NCBI RefSeq assembly: GCF_022808855.1
Contig: NZ_JAKZLF010000020.1
Location: forward strand, 1-64,000
Source of the DNA: Anaeromyxobacter soli
GTDB lineage: Bacteria > Myxococcota > Myxococcia > Myxococcales > Anaeromyxobacteraceae
DNA: 64,000 bases
Direction of reading: 5' to 3'
Position numbers and translations under genes: made by a program. The notes beneath the pieces are model-generated. The model worked only from the letters and a program-made list of their open reading frames with translations. It was not told where the DNA came from and made no database searches. This document shows positions 7,981-15,593 of the stretch, piece after piece; the first letter of the stretch is position 1, and each line of letters begins with the position of its first letter.

Positions 7981-8988
7981 ATGAGAAAGACGATCGCCGC
8001 GCTGTCCCTCGCCGTGCTCGCGTCAGCGTGCGGGAAGCAGGACATCACCCCTGACGAGGCGCGGAGCGCCGTCCCCGAGTCGAGCGCCATCCGCATCGAC
8101 ACCCCGAAGGACAGCGCGGACGCTTCCTCCCCGTCCTCCCCGGCCGCGCTCACCGCGACCGCCGAGGCGACCTTCGACGCCCGCTTCCCCGCCCTGACGA
8201 CCTCGGACTACGCGCGCTGGTCCTACGTCACCGCCTGGACCGTGAACGGCGGCGCGTGGTGGACGCTCGCGACGCTCCGCCTCGTCACGCTCCTCCCGCC
8301 GACCGCCTGCAGCGGCGACACGTGCACCTGGGGCCCCTGGGACGAGGAGAGCAAGGTCGGGCTCAAGGTGAAGCGCTGGCAGCTCGTCGTCACGAAGGTC
8401 GAGGAGGGCAAGTTCACCTACGAGCTCTCGGCCATGAACCTCCTCGTGCCCGGCCCGTTCCTCTCCATCGTGAGCGGCGTCGCCGAGCCCGCCGGCCCCG
8501 GCCGCGGCAAGGGGCAGCTCACCGTCTCCTTCGACAACGCGCGCCAGCTCCCGGAGTCCGAGCAGCGCTACGGGACGCTGACGATCCAGTACGACACCAC
8601 CGCCGAGGCCCGCGTCGACGCGCAGCTCGCCGGCGGGCGCGACGAGCAGAACGGGAACCCGCTCGACGCCGCGTACGCGTTCGTCGCGACGGGCGCCGGC
8701 GGGGACCTCCAGGTGGCGTTCCGCGGCCAGGACCCGGCGGCGAACCCGGTGAACCTCTCGCTCCACGCGCGCTGGGACGGGACCGGCGCGGGCCGCGGCG
8801 ACGCGCGGGTCTTCGCCGAGGACGTGAACGGGAGCTGGACGTTCGACTACGGCGCGAGCGAGTGCTGGGCGGGCAAGGCGGGCGCCTTCGCGCTCACCTA
8901 CGACACCGATCCGGCCTTCGGCGACGTGTCGGCCTGCGCGAGCGCCTTCCAGGGCGAGCCGCAGTACTCGACGCTCGGCCTCCCCTGA
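7981..8988 (+). CDS. Lipoprotein, first of two paralogues in the sigma/caspase operon
   Basis: 335-residue predicted lipoprotein. The N terminus MRKTIAALSLAVLASAC is a short signal peptide with a plausible lipobox ending at Cys17. The mature part is mostly beta-strand in character, with a CTWGPWDEE motif, GRGKGQLTVSFDNARQ, and near the C terminus GASECW and FGDVSACASAF. The same landmarks recur in order in the lipoprotein at 11877-12833, so the two are paralogues. I know no named family. The ATG at 7981 was chosen because it starts the signal peptide; the frame is open back to 7924. It opens a same-strand run; the ECF sigma gene begins nine bases after its stop. Role unknown; it is probably anchored in the inner or outer membrane and may be a target of the system. 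Confidence 0.82.
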   Translation: MRKTIAALSLAVLASACGKQDITPDEARSAVPESSAIRIDTPKDSADASSPSSPAALTATAEATFDARFPALTTSDYARWSYVTAWTVNGGAWWTLATLRLVTLLPPTACSGDTCTWGPWDEESKVGLKVKRWQLVVTKVEEGKFTYELSAMNLLVPGPFLSIVSGVAEPAGPGRGKGQLTVSFDNARQLPESEQRYGTLTIQYDTTAEARVDAQLAGGRDEQNGNPLDAAYAFVATGAGGDLQVAFRGQDPAANPVNLSLHARWDGTGAGRGDARVFAEDVNGSWTFDYGASECWAGKAGAFALTYDTDPAFGDVSACASAFQGEPQYSTLGLP

Positions 8989-8997
8989 GCGGGGCGG

Positions 8998-9582
8998 ATG
9001 GCGCGGCTCGAGGTCATCGCGGGAGGGAGGGCCGGCCCCGCCGGCCCGCTCCCCGCGGCCACGCCGGCGGCGGGGCTCGTCGAGGAGCTCTACCGCCGGC
9101 ACGCCGCGGGCGTGCTCGCGCGCTGCCGCTACCTGCTGCGCGACGAGGAGGGGGCGCGCGACGCGGCGCAGGAGGTCTTCGTCCGCGCGCTGCGCGCGCT
9201 CCCCGAGCTGCGCGCCGCCGCCTCGCCGAGCGCCTATCTCCTCACCGCCGCGACGCACCACTGTCTCAACGTCCTGCGCGCCTCGCGGGCGGCGTGGCGG
9301 GACGAGCTTACGCGGCTCGCCCGGGAGCGGGTGAGCGAGGGCATCGCGCCGGACTCCCGCGAGCTCGTGCGCGCGCTCCTCGGCGCGGCGCCGGTGGAGG
9401 CGCAGGAGGTCGCCGTGCTCTACTTCGTCGACGAGCTGACGCAGGCCGAGATCGCGGCGGCGACCGGCCGCAGCCTCCCGACCGTCCGCAAGCGGCTGCG
9501 CGAGTTCCTGGGCGCCGCGCGCGGCGCGCTCCGCGAGGCGTTCCCCGACCTGACCCTGCCGGATCCGGAGGAGCTGCCATGA
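8998..9582 (+). CDS. ECF-type RNA polymerase sigma factor
   Basis: Extracytoplasmic-function sigma-70 factor of 194 residues. Region 2 covers residues about 27-95 (VEELYRRHAAGVLARCRYLL, then DAAQEVFVRALRALPEL). Region 4 covers about 125-180 and has the helix-turn-helix LTQAEIAAATGRSLPTVRKR. No region 1.1 or 3. The start ATG at 8998 is nine bases after the first lipoprotein. Its TGA overlaps the ATG of the next gene, which has the HxxxCxxC anti-sigma motif. This is the classical sigma/anti-sigma arrangement, so the operon is probably under its own sigma factor. I did not find a confident ECF-type promoter upstream. Confidence 0.92.
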   Translation: MARLEVIAGGRAGPAGPLPAATPAAGLVEELYRRHAAGVLARCRYLLRDEEGARDAAQEVFVRALRALPELRAAASPSAYLLTAATHHCLNVLRASRAAWRDELTRLARERVSEGIAPDSRELVRALLGAAPVEAQEVAVLYFVDELTQAEIAAATGRSLPTVRKRLREFLGAARGALREAFPDLTLPDPEELP

Positions 9583-10316
9583 AGACCGAGCTGGGCGGCC
9601 CCGGCGTCGCGTGCTCGATCTCCCGGATCCGCCGGCTCGAGGCGGGCGAGCTGACGGGCGACGAGCGCTCCCGCACCGAGGGGCACCTCGCCGGCTGCGC
9701 GCGGTGCCAGGCCTCGGCGCGCGAGCTCGCGCGCGAGCGCGAGGCGCTCCACGCGTCGCTCCCGTTCGAGCGGTTCGCCGCGGGCGTCGCGGAGGGGCTC
9801 GCCCGCGCGGACGCGCCGGCCGCGGCCCCGCGCCGCCGCCTCCTCCGCGCAGGGCTGGCGCTCGCGGCCCTCCTCGTCGCCGTGGCGGCGGTGCCGCTCC
9901 TCCAGCGGCTCGCGCCCGGGCCGGACACGCAGGACTGGCGCGCCAAGGGCGCCCTCGAGCTCACCCTGTGGGCGAGCGAGGGCGGCCGCGTGCGGACGCT
10001 CGGGGAGGCCGAGCCGGTGCCGGCGGGCGCGTCGCTGCGCGTCGGGCTCCCCGCGTCGCGTCACGCGCACGCCGCGGTGGCGCTCGTGGACGGGGACGGC
10101 GTGGCGGTCCTCTTCGCCGGGCCGGCCACGGCGGGGGCGGTGGGGGACGCGTTCGCGTGGACGGGCGCGGGGGAGGGGGCGCTCGTGGCGGTGCTCGACG
10201 ACCGCCCCGTGGACGTGGGCGCGCTGCGGGCCCGGCTCGAGCGGCGCGGGGCGGAGGGCGCCGCCGGGGCGGGGCCCGCGGTGATCGTCCGGCCGCTCGT
10301 GCGAGGGCGGCCGTGA
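9579..10316 (+). CDS. Transmembrane zinc-finger (ZAS-type) anti-sigma factor
   Basis: 245 residues. The N-terminal cytoplasmic domain carries His36-x3-Cys40-x2-Cys43 (EGHLAGCARC), the zinc anti-sigma signature that binds ECF sigma factors. A single membrane helix follows basic RRR at residues about 88-108. The remaining 135 residues should be periplasmic. They contain beta-rich segments such as LELTLWASEGGRVRTLGE and ASLRVGLPASRHAHAAVALV, with no recognised sensor domain. The start ATG overlaps the sigma TGA, and the stop overlaps the GTG of the caspase gene, so the three are translationally coupled. Inference: it holds the sigma factor at the membrane until a periplasmic signal, perhaps involving the adjacent secreted caspase-like protein, releases it. 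Confidence 0.9.
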   Translation: MKTELGGPGVACSISRIRRLEAGELTGDERSRTEGHLAGCARCQASARELAREREALHASLPFERFAAGVAEGLARADAPAAAPRRRLLRAGLALAALLVAVAAVPLLQRLAPGPDTQDWRAKGALELTLWASEGGRVRTLGEAEPVPAGASLRVGLPASRHAHAAVALVDGDGVAVLFAGPATAGAVGDAFAWTGAGEGALVAVLDDRPVDVGALRARLERRGAEGAAGAGPAVIVRPLVRGRP

Positions 10317-11893
10317 CCCGGGCGCTCGCCGCCGCCGCGCTCCTCGCGCTCGCCGCCGGAGCCGGCGCGGCGGAGCCGCACCGCTTCGCGCTCGTCGCGG
10401 GCGCGCCCGACGGCGGGCCCGGGACCGCGAAGCTGCGCTACGCCGAGCGCGACGCGCGCCGCATCCACGGGATCCTCACGCGCGTCGGCGGGGTCAGGCC
10501 GGAGGACGCGCGGCTCATCCTCTCCGGCAGCGCCGGCGAGCTCATGCGCGCGCTCGGAGAGCTTTCGGACCGCGCCGGCGCGGCGCGCGCGCGCGGCGAG
10601 CGCACCGTGCTGCTCGTCTACTACTCCGGGCACGCGAAGGACGGGGCGCTCCGGCTCGGGAGCGGCCGCGTGCCGTTCGGCGACCTCCGCGCCGCGCTCG
10701 AGGCCGCGCCCGCCGACGTCCGCGTGGGCCTCGTGGACTCCTGCCGCTCGGGGGCCATCGCCCGGGCGAAGGGCGTCCGCCCCGCGCCGGCCTTCGACGT
10801 CTCGGCGGCGGAGGAGGGGCCCCGCGGGCTCGTGCTCATCGCCTCGTCCGCCGGGGACGAGGACTCGCAGGAGTCGGACACCATCGGGGCGAGCTGGTTC
10901 ACCCATCACCTGGCGTCGGGCCTCCTCGGCGCGGCGGACGCCTCCGGCGACGGGCGCGTCACGCTCGCCGAGGCCTACGCCTACGCGTACGCGCGCACCG
11001 TCGGCTCCACCGCCTCGAGCGCGGGGGGCGTCCAGCACCCGGTGTTCCTCTACGACCTCGGCGGCTCCGGCGATCTCGTCCTCACGGACCTCGCCCCGGT
11101 CGCAGGAGGGCTCCTCCTGCCCGCGGCCGCGGAGGGGCTCTACGTCGTGCTCGACGGCGCAGGCCGCGCCGTCGCCGAGGTGGCGAAGGGGGCAGGGGTG
11201 GAGCGGCGCGTCGCGCTCCCGGCGGGCCGGTACACCGTGAAGAAGCGGCTTGCCGACGACTCGGCGCTCCTCGTCGCGCCGGTGGCCGTGACCGGCGCCG
11301 CGCCGGCCGTCGTGGACGACGCGCGCATGGACCGGGTCCGGCTCGATCGCGACCCGCAGAAGGGCTTCTCGGGCACGCGCTGGGCCCTCCTGGCCGGGCT
11401 CGGCGCGCAGCGCTTCTTCGACCGCGCCGCGCGCGACGGGCTCTTCCCGCCCGCGGCGCTCGGCGGGCTCGAGCTCGCGGTCCGCGACGATCTCGGGCGC
11501 GGGCTCGCCTGGGGGATCGACGCCGCGCTGGGTGGCGGCGCCGGCACGCTGCGGATGCCGGGCGTCGAGCCCATCCCGGTGAAGTTCGCCGAGATCGCGG
11601 GGGGCGCCTCGCTCTGGAAGGACCTCGTCCTCGGACCGGTGGTGCTCTCGGCGGGCGCGCGGATCGGGCTCACGTTCCTCGGGCGCAGCTTCCCGGCGCG
11701 CGAGGAGCTGCCGAGCCAGACGTTCTTCACCGTGACGCCGGGGCTCGTGGGCGGCGCCGCCTGGCGCGCCTCTCCGCGCCTCGCCGCCGTGGCGCGCCTG
11801 CGGCTCTCGTACCTCTTCTACAACGTCGACGAGAACCGGAGCCTCGGGTTCGTCGAGGGGATGCTGGGGGTGGAGTATGCGCTCGGTGAATAG
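10313..11893 (+). CDS. Secreted caspase-fold (peptidase C14) protein with beta-rich C-terminal domain
   Basis: 526 residues. A signal peptide (residues 1-20, ending AGAGAA) is followed by a caspase/metacaspase domain at about 22-255. The catalytic dyad is visible as His107 in LVYYSGHAKDG and Cys144 in GLVDSCRSGAIA, each at the end of a hydrophobic strand as in C14 peptidases. DASGDGRVTLAEA at 209-221 has the spacing of an EF-hand-like calcium loop. Residues about 260-365 form a beta-sandwich-like linker. From about 375 alternating hydrophobic strands ending in an aromatic-rich C terminus (LRLSYLFYNVDENRS) look like an outer-membrane barrel. The GTG start at 10313 overlaps the anti-sigma stop and gives the complete signal peptide. 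Its 3' end overlaps the next lipoprotein by 17 bases. Substrate unknown; it may process a partner lipoprotein or the anti-sigma factor. Confidence 0.87.
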   Translation: MTRALAAAALLALAAGAGAAEPHRFALVAGAPDGGPGTAKLRYAERDARRIHGILTRVGGVRPEDARLILSGSAGELMRALGELSDRAGAARARGERTVLLVYYSGHAKDGALRLGSGRVPFGDLRAALEAAPADVRVGLVDSCRSGAIARAKGVRPAPAFDVSAAEEGPRGLVLIASSAGDEDSQESDTIGASWFTHHLASGLLGAADASGDGRVTLAEAYAYAYARTVGSTASSAGGVQHPVFLYDLGGSGDLVLTDLAPVAGGLLLPAAAEGLYVVLDGAGRAVAEVAKGAGVERRVALPAGRYTVKKRLADDSALLVAPVAVTGAAPAVVDDARMDRVRLDRDPQKGFSGTRWALLAGLGAQRFFDRAARDGLFPPAALGGLELAVRDDLGRGLAWGIDAALGGGAGTLRMPGVEPIPVKFAEIAGGASLWKDLVLGPVVLSAGARIGLTFLGRSFPAREELPSQTFFTVTPGLVGGAAWRASPRLAAVARLRLSYLFYNVDENRSLGFVEGMLGVEYALGE

Positions 11894-12833
11894 GCTGATC
11901 GTCCTCGCGCTCTGCCTGGGCCTCTGCGCCTGCGGCGACTACTCGACCGAGGACCTCCGGTTCCTGGCCGCCGTGCCGAGCCGCGCCGATCTGCGCGTGG
12001 AGGTCCCGCAGGACGCGGCGGCGAGCGCCGGAGCCTCGGCGCAGGTCGCGGCCTGCCCCACGCGCGCGGCCGACACGTGGCTGCGCGCCAAGCCGGAGTC
12101 GGACCGGCTGAACTCCGCGGTCGAGTTCCTGCTCGGGCTCGTGGACGTCGTCCGGCGCGAGCCGCCCTCCTGGAGGCAGGTGGACGCCCGCGGCTGGGGG
12201 CCCTTCCCCGACGGACGGCACCCGGGGCGCGAGCTCCGCGTGACGCTCCTGCGCCAGTACCCTGCGGGCCCGGAGGCGCCGCCCACGTTCGCGTACGCGT
12301 TCGACGCGCGCGTCTCCGGCGGCGGCGCCTGGACGACCGTGCTCGCCGGCTCGTTCGAGGGCGCGTCCGCCTCGCTCGGGAAGGGAACGCTCGGGCTCGA
12401 CTTCGACGCGCTCTGGTCGCTCGGGATGGCCGACGCCGGCACGCCGCGGGGGCGGATGGGCGTGGAGTACGACCGCTCCGCGGAGCCGGTGCGGATCGGG
12501 CTCCTCCTCGACCAGGACGGCTTCGGCCTCGCGCAGTTCGGCTACCGCTTCGAGGGCTACGCCGACCGGAGCGGCACGTTCACCTACGCGTTCCGGAACG
12601 CCCAGGGCGACCTGCTCGTCGCGACCGCCTCCTTCGACGCGGCGGCGGCCGGGCGCGCCGCGGTGGGCTTCCGCACCGTGGCCGGGGTCACGGGCGGCTT
12701 CCGCGAGTGCTGGGATCCCGCCGCGTGCCTCGTCTACGTGGACGATCCCGCGGCGTTCAGCTGCGGAGGCGCCTGGCCCTGCTCGCTCGGCGACGTGTCG
12801 GCGTGCCCGGCGGTGCCGTCGCCGCCGTTCTGA
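11877..12833 (+). CDS. Lipoprotein, second paralogue in the sigma/caspase operon
   Basis: 318-residue predicted lipoprotein. The signal peptide MRSVNRLIVLALCLGLCAC has a good lipobox (LCAC). The mature start, with AVPSRADLRVEVPQDAA, aligns with AVPESSAIRIDTPKDSA of the lipoprotein at 7981-8988. Later shared landmarks are WGPF, GKGTLGLDFD (GKGQLTVSFD in the other), GRMGVEYD (GTLTIQYD), an ECW triplet and LGDVSAC near the C terminus. So two diverged copies bracket the operon. The start ATG lies inside the end of the caspase gene in another frame, indicating coupling. No recognised family; the gene ends the operon eight bases before a convergent gene. Confidence 0.83.
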   Translation: MRSVNRLIVLALCLGLCACGDYSTEDLRFLAAVPSRADLRVEVPQDAAASAGASAQVAACPTRAADTWLRAKPESDRLNSAVEFLLGLVDVVRREPPSWRQVDARGWGPFPDGRHPGRELRVTLLRQYPAGPEAPPTFAYAFDARVSGGGAWTTVLAGSFEGASASLGKGTLGLDFDALWSLGMADAGTPRGRMGVEYDRSAEPVRIGLLLDQDGFGLAQFGYRFEGYADRSGTFTYAFRNAQGDLLVATASFDAAAAGRAAVGFRTVAGVTGGFRECWDPAACLVYVDDPAAFSCGGAWPCSLGDVSACPAVPSPPF

Positions 12834-12840
12834 GGACGAT

Positions 12841-13833
12841 TCACCCTGCGTGCGAGACGGTGAGGTAGACCATCGTCTGGTTCAGGAGCTGGTAGGCGAT
12901 CTCGCCGAAGGTGATCGGGCCGACGATGTCTCCGGTGGTCCTGCCCTCGAGCGACGAGTTGACGAAGTTGACGACGCAGTTGCACGAGAGGGCGACGCGC
13001 TCGGCGATCCCGGTGGGGAGCGCCGAGACGAAGGCGTCCACGTAGTCCTCGATCGGTCGGGCGTGGTGGTAACGGACCCCCGCGAACACCGGAGCGTAGA
13101 AGCGGACCTCGCCGCGGGATGGGTCCACGGACTGGAAGCTCACGTTGATCGCCGCGCCGAGGTAGTCGGCGACGAGGGGCAGGCGCGTGTCGAGGCGCGT
13201 CTCCCCGACGTACTCGGCGAAGTTGCGCTCCCGGCCGTCGATCTCCGCGAGGGTCGCCGAGAAGCCGGTCGCCGGGAAGGTGATCGTGGGCCCGGTCCCC
13301 GCCTCGAAGATGTTGAGGATCCCGATCTCCGCGCGCACGCCGGGCGGGAAGGCGACCTGCATCACGACGGCGTGGTGCTCCAGCGCCTCGGCCGTGGTGC
13401 CTTCGAACACCTTGGGCCTCGTCTTGCCGATCTCGGAGAGGTGGACCCCGGAGATCCACCCGAACAGCGGGGCGGTGGCGAACTTCTCGTACCTGGGCGC
13501 GTTCAGCGCGAACGAGAGATGCACGCGGCTCGCGTACGGAGCGATGATCACGCCCATCGAGCCCGCGGGCAGGTCCGAATACACCCGCGCGATCTCGCGC
13601 TCGTCGTAGCGGCGGATCGCGACGTACTCCGAGGGCGCGGGGAGCCGCTCGACGAAGATGCGGTGGCGATCGACCACGCCGCCTTCCTCGCTCATGAAGT
13701 ACGGGATGGTCCCCCCGATCCACCTGCCCCTGGGCAGCCGGCTGAGGGGGGTCTCGTCCCCGGCGAGCAGCAGCGTCTCCCCCTCGCGGATCAGCGCCGC
13801 GACCTCGTCCACCTCGAGGAGATGCCCTTTCAT
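12841..13833 (-). CDS. Conserved-looking hypothetical protein, about 330 residues
   Basis: Soluble, no signal peptide. It begins MKGHLLEVDEVAALI with a segment GETLLLAGDETPLSRLP. Further in are GGTIPYFM, ERLPAPSEYVAIRRYD and ALSCNCVVNFVNSSLEG with two closely spaced cysteines. I recognise no domain with confidence; it slightly recalls sensor-like proteins of the FIST type in its LPTGIAERVALSCNC stretch. The start is placed at 13833 because TATGGT lies exactly seven bases upstream on this strand, as at other leaderless starts here; 13845 is the upstream alternative. It converges with the lipoprotein gene and diverges from the histidine kinase. Confidence 0.75.
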   Translation of the reverse strand: MKGHLLEVDEVAALIREGETLLLAGDETPLSRLPRGRWIGGTIPYFMSEEGGVVDRHRIFVERLPAPSEYVAIRRYDEREIARVYSDLPAGSMGVIIAPYASRVHLSFALNAPRYEKFATAPLFGWISGVHLSEIGKTRPKVFEGTTAEALEHHAVVMQVAFPPGVRAEIGILNIFEAGTGPTITFPATGFSATLAEIDGRERNFAEYVGETRLDTRLPLVADYLGAAINVSFQSVDPSRGEVRFYAPVFAGVRYHHARPIEDYVDAFVSALPTGIAERVALSCNCVVNFVNSSLEGRTTGDIVGPITFGEIAYQLLNQTMVYLTVSHAG

Positions 13834-13840
13834 CACCACG

Positions 13841-13846
13841 ACCATA
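13841..13846 (-). promoter_or_regulatory. -10-like element for a leaderless start at 13833
   Basis: On the minus strand the order is TATGGT, seven bases (CGTGGTG), ATG. No Shine-Dalgarno sequence is present and no good -35 hexamer is seen. Confidence 0.4.
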
Positions 13847-14007
13847 TACCCGCAGTGGCGGGCTCCGCCGAACGCCAGGCGCCGGCACCGAGCGGGGTGA
13901 GCGCGTCAGGGCTGCCTTGACGGAGGGACGGGCGCGCCACGGCTGGGCGAGCGCGCCTCGCCGGCTCGCCGGACGCAGCTTTCGCCGAGACGCGGGACCT
14001 CGGAGGC

Positions 14008-15546
14008 ATGGCAGCAGACATGAGCCTGCTCGCTCAGCAGCTCCGGCTCAGCGCGATGGAGGCGGAGGTGAGCCGCTTCCAGCGGTTCGCGAAGGACGCC
14101 CCCATCGGCATCCTCTTCATCAGCAAAGACGCCACCGTGCAGTTCGCGAACGACGAGTACCTGCGCATCGTCGGCCGAACGCGGGAAGAGTTCGAGGCCG
14201 AGCGGTTCCGGCTGGGGCCGGTGCGGCCGCCGGAGTGGCTGCACCCGGAGGTCGGCGCGCGACACGAGAGCGAGTGCGTGCGGGGCGACGGCACGCGGGT
14301 GCCGATCCTCGTCGGCCTCTCGATCCAGGAGGACGGCGTCGCTGCGTTCGTCATCGACCTCACCTCCGAGAAGTCGGCGGAGCGCGCGCGCCAGGAGAGC
14401 GAGGCGCGCTACCGCGCCATCGCCGAGCAGCTCGCGGAGGCCGATCGACGCAAGGACGAGTTCTTCGGGATCCTGTCCCACGAGCTCCGGAATCCGCTCG
14501 CGCCCATCCGGAACGCGCTCCACCTCCTCGCGCGCGCTCCGGACGACCCGGCACGCGCCGCGCGGGCGCGCGAGGTCATCGATCGCCAGATCGGGCACCT
14601 CTCGCGGCTCGTCGACGACCTCCTCGACCTCACCCGGATCACGCGCGGGAGCATCCAGCTCGTCAGAAAGCGGCTCGATCTCGCGCGCGTCGTCCGCGAC
14701 ACCGTCGAGGACCACCGCGCCGGGTTCGACGCCATCGGCGTCGCGCTGATCCTGCAGCTGCCGCCGGCGCCGCTCCACGTGGAGGGCGACGAGACCCGGC
14801 TCGCGCAGGTGGTGGGAAACCTGCTCGCCAACTCGGCGAAGTTCACGCCGCGCGGCGGCGCGGTCACGGTGCGGCTCGAGGAAGGGCCGGCGCGCGCCGC
14901 GCTCCTCGAGGTCCGCGACACGGGGGAGGGGATCGAGCCGGACGTCCTCCCGCGCATCTTCGAGCCGTTCTCGCAGGCGGACCGCAGCCTCGCGCGCTCC
15001 CGCGGCGGCCTCGGCCTCGGCCTCAGCCTCGTGAAGCGCCTCGTCGAGCTGCACGGCGGCACGGTGAGCGCGACGAGCGCCGGCCGGGGCGCCGGGACGG
15101 AGGTCGCGGTGCGCCTGCCGCTCCTCGATCCGCCCCTCGCGGCGGCGGAGGCGGCGGCGCCAAGTGCCCCGCCGCGCGTCGCGCACGTGCTCGTCGTCGA
15201 GGACAACGCGGACGCCGCGGAGACGTTGCGCGATGCGCTCGAGCTCGAGGGGATGGAGGTCACGCTCGCGTCCGACGGCGAGGCGGGGCTCGCGGCCGCC
15301 CGGAAAAGAGCGCCGGATCTCGTCATCTGCGACATCGGGCTGCCAGGGGACCTCGACGGCTACGGGGTCGCGCGCGCGATGCGGGCCGATCCCGGCCTGC
15401 GCAGGGTCCCGCTCGTCGCCCTGACGGGCTACGTGGGCCCCGAGGACCGGGCGCGGGCCCGGGAGGCCGGCTTCGACCTCCACCTGGGAAAGCCGACCCG
15501 GCTCGCCGACCTGCTCGGTGCGATCGGCCCGCTCCTTCCGGCGTGA
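14008..15546 (+). CDS. PAS hybrid sensor histidine kinase with C-terminal receiver domain
   Basis: 512 residues, cytoplasmic: no membrane segment. A PAS domain covers residues about 25-120 (APIGILFISKDATVQFAND). The dimerisation domain carries the phospho-acceptor His158 in GILSHELRNPLAP. The HATPase covers about 275-385 with N box (VVGNLLANSAKFTPRG), G1 (DTGEGIEP) and G2 (SRGGLGLGLSLVKRL). A receiver domain follows from about 392 (HVLVVEDNAD) with phospho-acceptor Asp in VICDIGLPG and Lys in LGKPTRL. The ATG at 14008 follows GGAGG. No response regulator or output gene is adjacent, so it is an orphan whose receiver may shuttle phosphate to a remote phosphotransfer protein. It diverges from the hypothetical gene before it and converges with the aminotransferase after it. 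Confidence 0.94.
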   Translation: MAADMSLLAQQLRLSAMEAEVSRFQRFAKDAPIGILFISKDATVQFANDEYLRIVGRTREEFEAERFRLGPVRPPEWLHPEVGARHESECVRGDGTRVPILVGLSIQEDGVAAFVIDLTSEKSAERARQESEARYRAIAEQLAEADRRKDEFFGILSHELRNPLAPIRNALHLLARAPDDPARAARAREVIDRQIGHLSRLVDDLLDLTRITRGSIQLVRKRLDLARVVRDTVEDHRAGFDAIGVALILQLPPAPLHVEGDETRLAQVVGNLLANSAKFTPRGGAVTVRLEEGPARAALLEVRDTGEGIEPDVLPRIFEPFSQADRSLARSRGGLGLGLSLVKRLVELHGGTVSATSAGRGAGTEVAVRLPLLDPPLAAAEAAAPSAPPRVAHVLVVEDNADAAETLRDALELEGMEVTLASDGEAGLAAARKRAPDLVICDIGLPGDLDGYGVARAMRADPGLRRVPLVALTGYVGPEDRARAREAGFDLHLGKPTRLADLLGAIGPLLPA

Positions 15547-15593
15547 TCGCGCGCGAGGCGCCGCGCTCGCGCGGGCCCGGCGTCAGGCTTGGC

